Positions 17,460 to 24,460 of a stretch of DNA of 43,875 nucleotides are shown piece by piece. A model generated the notes under the pieces. It saw only the letters and a list, made by a program, of their open reading frames with translations. It was not told the origin of the DNA and ran no database searches. The DNA comes from an uncultured Clostridia bacterium (GTDB lineage: Bacteria; Bacillota; Clostridia; Monoglobales; Monoglobaceae): positions 1 to 43,875 of the forward strand of contig CAKSIW010000013.1 of NCBI GenBank assembly GCA_934463175.1, in the 5' to 3' direction. Every line of letters starts with the position of its first letter. The stretch's first letter is position 1. Position numbers and translations under genes: made by a program.

Positions 17460-18756
17460 ATTTATTGATTTATTTGCTGGTATAGGTGGTATAAGAAAAG
17501 GTTTTGAAATGGCCTGTTCAGAAAATGGCTACATATCAAAATGTGTGTTTACTTCGGAAATAAAGGAATATGCTGTTCAAATTTTAAAACAAAACCATCC
17601 AAAAGAAAAGATAAACGGTGATATATGCAAAATTAGCAGTGATGAAATACCGGATTTTGATTTTCTTCTTGCAGGGTTTCCTTGTCAACCTTTTTCGTAT
17701 GCAGGAAAAAGATTGGGCTTTTCTGACACTCGTGGCACATTGTTTTTTGAGGTGGAAAGAATTTTAAAAGACAAAAAACCGTTTGGGTTCATACTTGAAA
17801 ATGTTGAAGGACTTGTTAATCACGATAAAGAAAATAAACAAGACGAAATAGGCAGAACATTACGCACTATTTTAAATCATCTTGATGAATTGGGATATAA
17901 AGTGTCGTGGAAAGTTCTTAATGCTGTCGATTTTGGAGTTCCCCAAGAAAGAAAGCGTATATATATCATTGGCACAAAAGCTAAAAAACCAAATCTTGAA
18001 CAATTTGAAGTGAAAAACATAAAACTAAAAGATGTTTTAGATAAAGGTTTGCCTGTTTCTGAAAGTGCTTTTGCAAAACTTCTATTGTCAAATTATAAAA
18101 TTGATGAATTGTATGGTAAATCAATAAAAGATAAGCGTGGAGGAAGTAATAATATACACAGTTGGGATATTGGGTATAAAGGTGAAATTTCTGAAAGAGA
18201 AAAACAATTATTGAACACTATGCTTAAAGAACGAAGAAAGAAAAAATGGGCAGAAGAATATGGCATTGATTGGATGGACGGAATGCCCTTAACTTTGGAA
18301 CAAATAAAAACTTTTTTTGACGGTGATGATTTGGAATCAATGCTTTCTAATCTTGTTGAAAAGAAATATTTAAAGTTAGAACACCCTAAACGCAAAGTAG
18401 GAAATAAGCGAGTACAAGATGAACAACTACCATTAGGCTATAATATTGTTGCAGGAAAAATGTCATTTGAAATAAGCAAAGTACTAGATCCGCATGATGT
18501 TGCCCCAACTTTAGTTGCAATGGATATGCAACACTTATTTGTTGCTGATGGGAATGGTTTAAGAAATTTATCACTACGAGAAGGATTAAAACTGTTTGGC
18601 TACCCAAATGATTTTAAATTCGACATAGACAAAGATTTAGGTTATGACCTTTTAGGAAATACGGTAGCAGTTCCAGTAATAGCCGAAGTTGCTAAACGAG
18701 CGATAATAATTTATAAGGAGAATGAAAATGAAATTAACAGCGCAGCAAGTATATGA
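17443..18756 (+). CDS. C5-cytosine DNA methyltransferase (type II modification)
   Basis: A 437-residue m5C methyltransferase with motif I DLFAGIGG (residues 9-16), motif IV GFPCQPF with catalytic C81, motif VI ENV (119-121), motif VIII QERKR (168-172) and C-terminal motifs IX-X around LREGLKLFGYP and YDLLGNTVAVPVI. It protects the endonuclease target by methylating cytosine. AGGAGG (17429-17434) stands 8 nt before the ATG at 17443, so the longer open frame from 17410 is not used. The variable region (about 190-330) would set specificity; pairing with an NgoBV-like enzyme suggests GGNNCC, which is inference. Confidence 0.94.
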   Translation: MKQTIRFIDLFAGIGGIRKGFEMACSENGYISKCVFTSEIKEYAVQILKQNHPKEKINGDICKISSDEIPDFDFLLAGFPCQPFSYAGKRLGFSDTRGTLFFEVERILKDKKPFGFILENVEGLVNHDKENKQDEIGRTLRTILNHLDELGYKVSWKVLNAVDFGVPQERKRIYIIGTKAKKPNLEQFEVKNIKLKDVLDKGLPVSESAFAKLLLSNYKIDELYGKSIKDKRGGSNNIHSWDIGYKGEISEREKQLLNTMLKERRKKKWAEEYGIDWMDGMPLTLEQIKTFFDGDDLESMLSNLVEKKYLKLEHPKRKVGNKRVQDEQLPLGYNIVAGKMSFEISKVLDPHDVAPTLVAMDMQHLFVADGNGLRNLSLREGLKLFGYPNDFKFDIDKDLGYDLLGNTVAVPVIAEVAKRAIIIYKENENEINSAASI

Positions 18757-19456
18757 TAAATTGATAAATGAGGATAAGATATTAGAATTGCAGGGACAAA
18801 TAAGATTTTTTCTTGGAGATGTAAATATAATTGTTAGACAAAAAGATGTGGTTGGTAATATAATGCAGGAATGGCTTCAAGGTTGGCTTGATAAAAACAA
18901 TATTGAGTATGATGTCAATGAAAACACACAAATGCCACCGGATTTCTTCTTAAATAAAACAAACAAAACAGTCAATTTGCTTGAAGTTAAAGCATTTAAC
19001 AGAAAGGCTTCTCCGGGATTTGATATTGCTGACTTCAGAATGTATGCAGAAGAAATAGTAGAAAAACCCTATATGCTTGATGTTGATTATTTGATTTTTG
19101 GATATGATATGAGCGAAGATGGTATTGTAACTATAAAAGATGTTTGGCTAAAAAAGGTATGGAGTATAACTCGAAGAATGAAAGACTGGCCGCTTAATTT
19201 ACAAATAAAAGACAATGTAGTACATAAGATAAGACCGGCAGTTTGGTACAGTACTGGCAGGGTTGATTATAAAGTTTTTAATTCATTAGAAGATTTTATA
19301 TCGGCTGTTGAGGAGACTGTCTATCAAAACCCAAAGACAAGGGAGCGTGCAGGTGTCTGGAAAAGTCATTTCTTAGATAATTATGAACATCACTATGGAG
19401 TAAGGCTTGATGTACCTCGCTGGAGGGATATTGCCGGTAGCTACGTAAATAGATGA
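18728..19456 (+). CDS. Type II restriction endonuclease, NgoBV/NlaIV-like
   Basis: A 242-residue protein whose N-terminus (KLTAQQVYDKL), the segment QKDVVGNIMQEWLQGWL and the core MPPDFFL...LLEVKAFN match what I know of the NgoBV family (GGNNCC cutters). The catalytic PD-(D/E)xK site is visible as P71-D72 followed by E86-V-K88. It cuts unmodified DNA. The gene overlaps the end of the methyltransferase gene by 29 nt. AAGGAG at 18715-18720 favours the second ATG (18728) over the ATG at 18722. The family match is from memory; recognition sequence is not proven. Confidence 0.82.
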   Translation: MKLTAQQVYDKLINEDKILELQGQIRFFLGDVNIIVRQKDVVGNIMQEWLQGWLDKNNIEYDVNENTQMPPDFFLNKTNKTVNLLEVKAFNRKASPGFDIADFRMYAEEIVEKPYMLDVDYLIFGYDMSEDGIVTIKDVWLKKVWSITRRMKDWPLNLQIKDNVVHKIRPAVWYSTGRVDYKVFNSLEDFISAVEETVYQNPKTRERAGVWKSHFLDNYEHHYGVRLDVPRWRDIAGSYVNR

Positions 19457-19770
19457 TTTGCAGAAAGTGAGATAAGTATGAGTGCCGAAAATAACAAGAT
19501 GAATGAAAAGATGCAAGAAGTTGTCATATTTGTGGTCAGCATTACCGCGCCGATTTAAGCCTTAAAAATCGCATAAAATAAGTCTTTTCGACCTCTAAAT
19601 GGTAACCATATCAGCGTAGACATTTTGAGAAAAAACAGAATATACGAAAAACACGCATACCGCCTTAAAAAGTGATATGCGTGGTTTCATTTTACACCCT
19701 GCTTGTCGGCAGATAATAATTTCAATACTTCCTTATCACTATCTACCAAACCGCAGCAGGATTTTTTAAA
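19457..19770. other. Right edge of the restriction island
   Basis: This 314-nt stretch lacks a confident gene. It contains a possible 26-codon peptide (19478-19558), a CACGCATA/TATGCGTG hairpin (19652-19683) followed by GTTTCATTTT that may end the restriction-modification transcript, and, on the minus strand, an open frame that continues in phase past the DtxR stop codon to 19687. Confidence 0.55.
19478..19558 (+). CDS. Possible 26-residue peptide or gene remnant
   Basis: ATG at 19478, about 20 nt after the endonuclease stop, opens a 26-codon frame (MSAENNKMNEKMQEVV, then a hydrophobic VIFVVSITAPI end) that stops at 19558. An AGTGAGAT sequence upstream is a poor ribosome binding site. It could be the cut 5' end of a gene disrupted when the island formed. 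No family is recognised. Confidence 0.25.
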   Translation: MSAENNKMNEKMQEVVIFVVSITAPI

Positions 19771-20139
19771 TCATTTGTTTTTGTTCAGGTGTTCCTTGAT
19801 TTTTTCAAAGCTTTGATGGCTGATGTCATGCTCAATCTTGCAGCTATCGGCATAGGCGGTTTCCTCATCAACTCCGAGAGCAATGAGAACCTTGGCAATT
19901 ATCTGGTGCCGCTCATAAATTTTTTCGGCAATTTCAAGCCCCTTTTGAGTCAGTGTTATGCTGCCGTCCTCCGAAACCTCAACATATCCTTCGGTGCGGA
20001 AAGATTTCATTGCAACCGAAACGCTCGGCTTTGAAAAACCGAGATGATTTGCAACATCAATGCTGCGGACATATCCGTGCTTTTTTTGCAGCATAAGGAT
20101 TGCTTCAAGATAGTTTTCGGCAGATTCGTGTATTTTCAT
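19771..20139 (-). CDS. DtxR/IdeR/MntR-family metal-dependent repressor
   Basis: A 122-residue regulator with the DtxR winged helix (ESAENYLEAILML; recognition-helix region GFSKPSVSVAMKSF) and the metal-binding dimerisation domain (ERHQIIAKVLIALGV, CKIEHDISHQSFEKI). It ends without the C-terminal SH3-like domain, like the short MntR-type members. With Fe2+ or Mn2+ bound such proteins repress uptake genes. It is divergent from the feo operon, and repeated GGTTAG/CTAACC palindromes lie between and around; it is the best local candidate to bind them. In-phase sequence after its TGA stop stays open for 27 more codons. Iron rather than manganese is inferred from the neighbours. Confidence 0.9.
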   Translation of the reverse strand: MKIHESAENYLEAILMLQKKHGYVRSIDVANHLGFSKPSVSVAMKSFRTEGYVEVSEDGSITLTQKGLEIAEKIYERHQIIAKVLIALGVDEETAYADSCKIEHDISHQSFEKIKEHLNKNK

Positions 20140-20176
20140 TTAAATTCTGTTTCCTTCTTTCTTGCTTATTTATATT

Positions 20177-20205
20177 AATATAACATAAATATTGCGATTT
20201 GTCAA
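20177..20205 (-). promoter_or_regulatory. Promoter of the DtxR-family gene
   Basis: On the minus strand a perfect TTGACA (20200-20205), a 17-nt spacer and TATATT (20177-20182). It is separate from the feo operators, which begin 58 bp away, so the repressor is not obviously autoregulated. Confidence 0.78.
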
Positions 20206-20252
20206 AGAAAATTGAGCTAAAAGTGCAAAAATAAATTTTTTCTGTGAAGGTA

Positions 20253-20281
20253 TTGACAAACACGGTTAGTTGTGATAAACT
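20253..20281 (+). promoter_or_regulatory. Promoter of the feo operon
   Basis: A perfect -35 TTGACA (20253-20258), a 17-nt spacer and a weaker -10 TAAACT (20276-20281). The spacer and -10 are covered by a palindrome, so repressor and polymerase cannot bind together. Confidence 0.7.
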
Positions 20282-20286
20282 AACCG
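20263..20286 (+). promoter_or_regulatory. feo operator 1 (core-promoter palindrome)
   Basis: Inverted half-sites CGGTTAGT and ACTAACCG separated by 8 nt, lying across the -10 region of the feo promoter. The wider spacing (10 nt between GGTTAG and CTAACC) differs from the 6 nt of the other copies. Confidence 0.65.
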
Positions 20287-20291
20287 GTGAA

Positions 20292-20309
20292 GGTTAGAAG
20301 TTGCTAACC
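20292..20309 (+). promoter_or_regulatory. feo operator 2
   Basis: GGTTAG-AAGTTG-CTAACC, a perfect half-site pair with 6-nt spacing, just downstream of the expected transcription start. Confidence 0.7.
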
Positions 20310-20326
20310 GATTATTTTAATCTAAG

Positions 20327-20344
20327 GGTTAGTTTGAACTAATG
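20327..20344 (+). promoter_or_regulatory. feo operator 3
   Basis: GGTTAG-TTTGAA-CTAATG, one mismatch in the right half-site, 6-nt spacing, ending 16 nt before the first feo start codon. Confidence 0.6.
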
Positions 20345-20360
20345 GAAACGGGGGGTTAAA

Positions 20361-20573
20361 ATGATGCCTTTGACATTTGCGAACATAGGTGAGGACAACA
20401 TAATCAAGAAAATCGGCGGCAAGCCCGAGGTGAAGAAGCACCTTGAAAATCTGGGGTTTGTGGTCGGCGGAAACGTGAAGCTCATCAGTCAGCTCGGGGG
20501 AAACGTCATTGTGAATGTGAAGGAAGCAAGAGTTGCGATAAGCGCGGAAATGGCACAGAAAATAATGATTTAG
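20361..20573 (+). CDS. FeoA-domain protein (first copy)
   Basis: A 70-residue FeoA/SH3-like protein: HLENLGFVVGGNVKLISQLGGNVIVNVKEARVAISAEMAQKI follows the FeoA strand pattern (G-x-V near residue 35, ending with the A-x-I-x-x-x-M-A segment). FeoA proteins bind and regulate the FeoB Fe2+ channel at the membrane. It is the first gene after the triple operator. Two adjacent ATG codons (20361 and 20364) are possible; only a G-rich run, not a good AGGAGG, precedes them, so translation may be weak. Two different FeoA genes before FeoB is a common clostridial arrangement. Confidence 0.85.
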   Translation: MMPLTFANIGEDNIIKKIGGKPEVKKHLENLGFVVGGNVKLISQLGGNVIVNVKEARVAISAEMAQKIMI

Positions 20574-20612
20574 AAATTTAATGTATCAATGAAAAAGAGG
20601 AGGTTTTTCGGA

Positions 20613-20834
20613 ATGCGGACACTGAAAGAAGCAAAAATCGGTCAGACCGTCAGAGTTGTGAAGCTGCACGGCGAGGGGGCGGTGAAGCGCAGAATCATGG
20701 ACATGGGAATCACCAAAGGGGTTGATGTTCATGTTCGCAAGGTGGCACCTCTCGGCGATCCCGTTGAAGTGACGGTGAGAGGCTATGAGCTGTCTCTGCG
20801 TAAGGCTGATGCGGAAATGATTGAGGTTGAATAA
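20613..20834 (+). CDS. feoA: FeoA, ferrous iron transport accessory protein (second copy)
   Basis: A 73-residue FeoA domain: RTLKEAKIGQTVRVVKLHGEGAVKRRIMDMGITKGVDVHVRKVAPLGDPVEVTVRGYELSLRKADAEMI. The motifs RRIMDMGI, PLGDP and GYELSLRKADAE are the standard FeoA signature. The open frame extends back to 20589, but GAGGAGG (20597-20603) stands 9 nt before the ATG at 20613. It lies 50 nt before feoB and should be cotranscribed. It probably binds the FeoB cytoplasmic face. Confidence 0.93.
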   Translation: MRTLKEAKIGQTVRVVKLHGEGAVKRRIMDMGITKGVDVHVRKVAPLGDPVEVTVRGYELSLRKADAEMIEVE

Positions 20835-20884
20835 TTTGTGTTTTCGCTGCGGCGGAACAGAAAATGAAAGAGAGGAAGAGAAAA

Positions 20885-23287
20885 ATGAATTTGAGGATAG
20901 CTCTTGCGGGAAATCCGAACTGCGGAAAAACAACGCTTTTTAACGCACTCACAGGTGCAAATCAGTTTGTGGGAAACTGGCCGGGCGTTACCGTTGAAAA
21001 AAAAGAAGGAAAGCTGAAGAAACATGATGGCGTGATCATCACAGACCTGCCGGGTATCTATTCGCTTTCGCCATATACCCTTGAAGAGGTTGTGGCAAGA
21101 AACTATTTGATTGGCGAGCGTCCCGATGCAATACTCAACATTGTTGACGGAACAAACCTTGAAAGAAACCTTTATCTGACAACACAGCTGACAGAGCTTG
21201 GCATTCCTGTTGTAATTGCGATAAACATGATGGACGTTGTGAGAAAGAACGGAGACAAAATCAACACGGCAGAGCTTTCACGCGAGCTGGGCTGCAAGAT
21301 TGTTGAGATTTCGGCTCTGAAAGGAACGGGAATCATGGAGGCGGCTGAGGAAGCAATTTCGGCTGCAAAGGACGGAAAAACCGTTCCGTCACACACGTTC
21401 TCGGGTCCTGTTGAACATGCAATCGCACATATCGAGGAGGCTGTTCTCCATGATATGCCCGAGGAAAAGCAGAGATGGTATGCAATCAAGATTTTTGAGC
21501 GCGATGAAAAGGTCATTGAACAGCTTGGCGCGGCATCGAGGGTTATGTCTCACATTGAGGAGGACATAAAGGCTGCGGAGACAGAGCTTGACGATGATGC
21601 GGAGAGCATCATCACAAATGAGCGTTATGTCTACATTGCACAGCTCATGCGCGGCTGCTATAAAAAGAAAAATGCAGGCAAGCTTTCAACATCGGATAAG
21701 ATTGATAAGGTTGTCACAAACCGTTTTGCAGCACTCCCGATTTTTGCACTTGTTATGACGCTTGTGTATTACATATCGGTGACGACTGTCGGCACATGGG
21801 GAACAGACTGGGCAAATGACGGACTGTTCGGAGACGGCTGGCATTTATTCGGAATCGGCACAAGTCAGTATGAGGAAGCAATGACCGAATATGCGGTTGA
21901 AAATGTCTGGACAGACGAGCTGAAGGACATTGTTGCACAGGCGTCGGATGAGGGCGTTATCGGTGCTGACGACATTCTCGGTGCGATTGACGATGAGGAC
22001 TTCGGCGCATTCGATGAGGCTGTCGGAACATACGGCGATTCTCTCGCTGAGGCAGGCTTTGATATTTCGGAGATGGTTGATGAATCAACGGCAGACGCTC
22101 CTGACACATCGGAATTCGGAATCTGGGTTCCCGGAATCCCCGTGCTTGTTGAAAATCTTCTTGACGCAATCGGCTGTGCCGACTGGCTCAAGGGCTTGAT
22201 TCTTGACGGTATTGTCGGCGGTGTCGGCGCAGTTCTGGGCTTTGTTCCTCAGATGCTTGTCCTGTTCATATTCCTTGCATTCCTTGAATCCTGCGGATAT
22301 ATGGCACGTATTGCATTTGTTATGGACAGAATTTTCAGAAAGTTCGGTCTTTCGGGTAAATCGTTCATTCCTATGCTGATCGGTACGGGCTGCGGCGTTC
22401 CGGGAATCATGGCATCAAGAACAATTGAAAATGACCGCGACAGAAAAATGACAATCATGACAACAACCTTCATTCCGTGCGGTGCAAAGCTTCCGATCAT
22501 TGCGCTGATTTCGTCGGCACTGTTCGGCGGAGCATGGTGGGTTGCACCGTCAGCATATTTCCTCGGCGTTGCGGCAATCGTAATTTCGGGTATTATGCTG
22601 AAAAAGACAAAAATGTTTGCAGGCGATCCCGCACCGTTCGTAATGGAGCTTCCTGCATATCACTGGCCGACAGTCGGAAACATTCTGAGAAGCATGTGGG
22701 AAAGAGGCAGCTCGTTCATACGCAAGGCAGGAACAATCATTCTGCTTTCATCAATCGTAATCTGGGCAGGCTCTGTGTTCGGCATGACAGACGGACATTT
22801 CGGCTTCAACCCCGATATGGAGCTTGAAGAAAGCGTGCTCGGAATGATTGGCGGTGCAATAAGCTGGATTTTCGCACCTTTGGGATTTGCAAACATCAAG
22901 GCAACAATTGCAACAATCATGGGTCTTGTGGCAAAGGAAGAGGTTGTCGGCGTGTTCGGTGTGCTTGACTTTGAAGGTATGACAAAGCTTGCGGCATATG
23001 CGTTCCTGATTTTCAACCTGCTTTGCGCTCCGTGCTTTGCGGCAATCGGTGCAATTAAGCGTGAAATGAACAGCGCAAAATGGACATGGTTTGCAATTGG
23101 CTATCAGTGCGTGTTTGCATATGCGGTTGCACTCGTTGTATACCAGTTCGGCATGCTGTTCACAGGAGCAGGAAATGCAATTGGAGTGATTGCGGCGGCA
23201 GCAGTGCTTGCATTCATCATATACATGCTTGTAAAGCCGTATAAAGAAGCAAGCAAGTTCACCGCAAAGGTAAACATTAAAGGCTGA
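20885..23287 (+). CDS. feoB: FeoB, ferrous iron transporter
   Basis: An 800-residue FeoB. The N-terminal G domain has G1 GNPNCGKT (residues 9-16), the GNWPGVTVEKKEG switch I, G3 DLPG, G4 NMMD and G5-like SALKG; a helical spacer follows to about residue 275; the C-terminal membrane part has two Gate domains, with FIPMLIGTGCGVPGIMASRT and PCGAKLPI. It imports Fe2+. It is longer than the usual 700-770 residues because of an acidic insert (about residues 322-408) after the first membrane helix. AGAGGAAGAG before 20885 sets this start rather than 20864. It is controlled by the triple operator upstream. Confidence 0.96.
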   Translation: MNLRIALAGNPNCGKTTLFNALTGANQFVGNWPGVTVEKKEGKLKKHDGVIITDLPGIYSLSPYTLEEVVARNYLIGERPDAILNIVDGTNLERNLYLTTQLTELGIPVVIAINMMDVVRKNGDKINTAELSRELGCKIVEISALKGTGIMEAAEEAISAAKDGKTVPSHTFSGPVEHAIAHIEEAVLHDMPEEKQRWYAIKIFERDEKVIEQLGAASRVMSHIEEDIKAAETELDDDAESIITNERYVYIAQLMRGCYKKKNAGKLSTSDKIDKVVTNRFAALPIFALVMTLVYYISVTTVGTWGTDWANDGLFGDGWHLFGIGTSQYEEAMTEYAVENVWTDELKDIVAQASDEGVIGADDILGAIDDEDFGAFDEAVGTYGDSLAEAGFDISEMVDESTADAPDTSEFGIWVPGIPVLVENLLDAIGCADWLKGLILDGIVGGVGAVLGFVPQMLVLFIFLAFLESCGYMARIAFVMDRIFRKFGLSGKSFIPMLIGTGCGVPGIMASRTIENDRDRKMTIMTTTFIPCGAKLPIIALISSALFGGAWWVAPSAYFLGVAAIVISGIMLKKTKMFAGDPAPFVMELPAYHWPTVGNILRSMWERGSSFIRKAGTIILLSSIVIWAGSVFGMTDGHFGFNPDMELEESVLGMIGGAISWIFAPLGFANIKATIATIMGLVAKEEVVGVFGVLDFEGMTKLAAYAFLIFNLLCAPCFAAIGAIKREMNSAKWTWFAIGYQCVFAYAVALVVYQFGMLFTGAGNAIGVIAAAAVLAFIIYMLVKPYKEASKFTAKVNIKG

Positions 23288-23298
23288 AAAACGATGGC

Positions 23299-23318
23299 TT
23301 GAAGCCGCTTGGCTTTAA
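23299..23318 (+). other. Hairpin after feoB
   Basis: TTGAAGCC and GGCTTTAA pair as 8 bp around a GCTT loop, 12 nt after the feoB stop. There is no clear T-run, so it may be a processing or stability element rather than a terminator. Confidence 0.4.
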
Positions 23319-23371
23319 AGCATGGCGAATGACTGAAAAGTTAAAAAGCCGAAAGCTGCGGATAACTTAAA

Positions 23372-23441
23372 ACAAAGTCTTCGTCTCGATGGGTGGTCTG
23401 ACGGTCCCGTGCAAACCGCCCGAAAGAGACGGAGGCTTTGT
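23372..23441 (+). other. Long imperfect hairpin between feoB and the Cys-rich gene
   Basis: A 16-bp outer stem (23372-23387 with 23426-23441, two G-U pairs) encloses a second 7-bp stem (GGGTGGT with ACCGCCC) and a small ACG/CGT tip. No T-run follows, so it is not an ordinary terminator. It may be an RNA processing or stabilising element within the feo transcript, or a repeat family member. Confidence 0.5.
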
Positions 23442-23522
23442 GAAAAGTGTTTTATCCTGACGGTATCAGTGTTTCTGATACAGTAATAAGCTGTTAAAAT
23501 TAAATGTAAGGAGGAACTTTCG

Positions 23523-23696
23523 ATGATTGGCTGGATTATGGAAAACATTTCAACAATAATTGTTTGTGCGGTGCTTATTGCGGTTGTGACAGCCGTGATT
23601 TGCAATATGGTTAAGAACAAAAGACGCGGAAAGACCTCCTGCGGCTGCGGCTGTGACGCCTGTGCCATGAAGGGCTCGTGTCACGGAGGGAAATAG
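23523..23696 (+). CDS. FeoB-associated Cys-rich membrane peptide
   Basis: A 57-residue peptide with one N-terminal membrane helix (about residues 8-28, STIIVCAVLIAVVTAVI), a basic KNKRRGK stop-transfer, and a Cys-rich tail SCGCGCDACAMKGSC with six cysteines. This is the usual form of the FeoB-associated Cys-rich protein family in Clostridia and Bacteroidetes. TAAGGAGG stands before the ATG. It probably sits in the inner membrane with the cysteines in the cytoplasm, perhaps handling incoming Fe2+ next to FeoB; the precise role is not established. Confidence 0.88.
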   Translation: MIGWIMENISTIIVCAVLIAVVTAVICNMVKNKRRGKTSCGCGCDACAMKGSCHGGK

Positions 23697-23759
23697 AACG
23701 GCAGAAAACCGAAAGCACCGCCGTCGGGAGGCGCTTTTGATTTTCGGAAAGGAGAAAAT

Positions 23760-24044
23760 ATGAGCGTTGTAATTGTCGGCGGACATGACAGAATGCACTG
23801 CCGGTATAAAGAAATATGCAAAAGCTTCGGGTGCAAGTGCAAGGTGTTCACGCAATGTCCCGCGAATTTCAAAAACCAAATCGGAAACCCCGATATGATT
23901 GTTGTTTTCACCAACACCGTTGCTCACAAAATGCTGAATGTTGCGTCGGTTCAGGCGGAAAGGTCGGGCGCATACATAAAACACTGCAAGTCATCAAGCG
24001 CATGCGCTCTCACCGATGCGCTTTCGGAGTATTTTGAAAGATAA
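23760..24044 (+). CDS. DUF2325 domain protein
   Basis: A 94-residue protein starting SVVIVGGHDRMHCRYKEICKSFGCKCKVF, the typical opening of DUF2325 (a Rossmann-like fold with GGHxxM/R), with cysteines C18, C24, C26 and C33 and a later IKHCKSSSACALTDAL. DUF2325 proteins are common in Firmicutes next to iron and metal genes, and their function is unknown. GGAAAGGAG precedes the ATG. It is the last gene of the feo group; a palindrome like the feo operators lies 16 nt after its stop. Confidence 0.8.
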   Translation: MSVVIVGGHDRMHCRYKEICKSFGCKCKVFTQCPANFKNQIGNPDMIVVFTNTVAHKMLNVASVQAERSGAYIKHCKSSSACALTDALSEYFER

Positions 24045-24059
24045 ATTTTTTTAAACAGG

Positions 24060-24077
24060 GGTTAGGAAAAACTAACT
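24060..24077 (+). promoter_or_regulatory. Orphan DtxR-type operator-like palindrome
   Basis: GGTTAG-GAAAAA-CTAACT matches the shared motif with 6-nt spacing, but it lies downstream of the DUF2325 gene and about 54 bp upstream of the T-box promoter. No promoter is seen under it. It may be a remote site for the next operon or a leftover. Confidence 0.4.
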
Positions 24078-24083
24078 TGAGCC

Positions 24084-24118
24084 TGCCGCAAAAAAATGAC
24101 AAAAAGCGGCAGTGTTTT
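24084..24118 (+). terminator. Possible terminator of the feo operon
   Basis: CTGCCGC and GCGGCAG pair across a long A-rich loop and are followed by TGTTTTA. The T-run is short, so this is a weak candidate. Confidence 0.45.
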
Positions 24119-24130
24119 ACGAAAAAAGCA

Positions 24131-24159
24131 TTGACAATCGGATAAAAATATGGTATCAT
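24131..24159 (+). promoter_or_regulatory. Promoter of the T-box-controlled transcript
   Basis: A perfect TTGACA (24131-24136), a 17-nt spacer and TATCAT (24154-24159); transcription would start near 24166, just before the T-box Stem I. Confidence 0.8.
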
Positions 24160-24176
24160 TATAGAAAATATAAAGG

Positions 24177-24436
24177 CGTTGACGAAGAGTGCGCAGGGGA
24201 TGGCTTCCGAGAGAGGCGGTGGTCGGTGTGAACCGCTGAAGAATAACCTGACAGCTGTAGCTTCTGAGCCGGGAGGAAGAAAGCTGCCGTGCGAGTAGAC
24301 CCTCCCCGTGACTACTGCGTTAAGGTATAAAGGTTGGCAGACCTTGAAGAGAGGCAGCGATGGCTGCAATTTGAGTGGTACCGCGGGTTAATTACAGCTC
24401 GTCTCAAAGGATTATCTTTTGGGACGGGCTTTTTTC
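24177..24436 (+). ncRNA. T-box riboswitch leader
   Basis: The leader has a Stem I with the AGAGAG and GGTGGTCGGTGTGAACC elements, a long middle section, the T-box sequence GTGGTACCGCGG (24375-24386), and a terminator (stem 24397-24409 with GGGACGGGC ending at 24429, then TTTTTT) that competes with the antiterminator. Uncharged tRNA binding would stop termination. The antiterminator bulge TGGT (24376-24379) would pair with a tRNA whose discriminator base is A. The specifier loop lies around ACAGCTGTA (24270s), where CTG (Leu) or GCT (Ala) fit an A73 tRNA while AGC (Ser) and TGT (Cys) do not; I do not assign it. Confidence 0.93.
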
Positions 24437-24460
24437 GTCCCTGACAAGGAGGAATTCATG

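Noticed and set aside
24262..24290. Reading the T-box specifier as AGC (Ser) or TGT (Cys).
   Set aside because: The antiterminator bulge TGGT needs an A discriminator base, whereas bacterial tRNA-Ser has G73 and tRNA-Cys U73.
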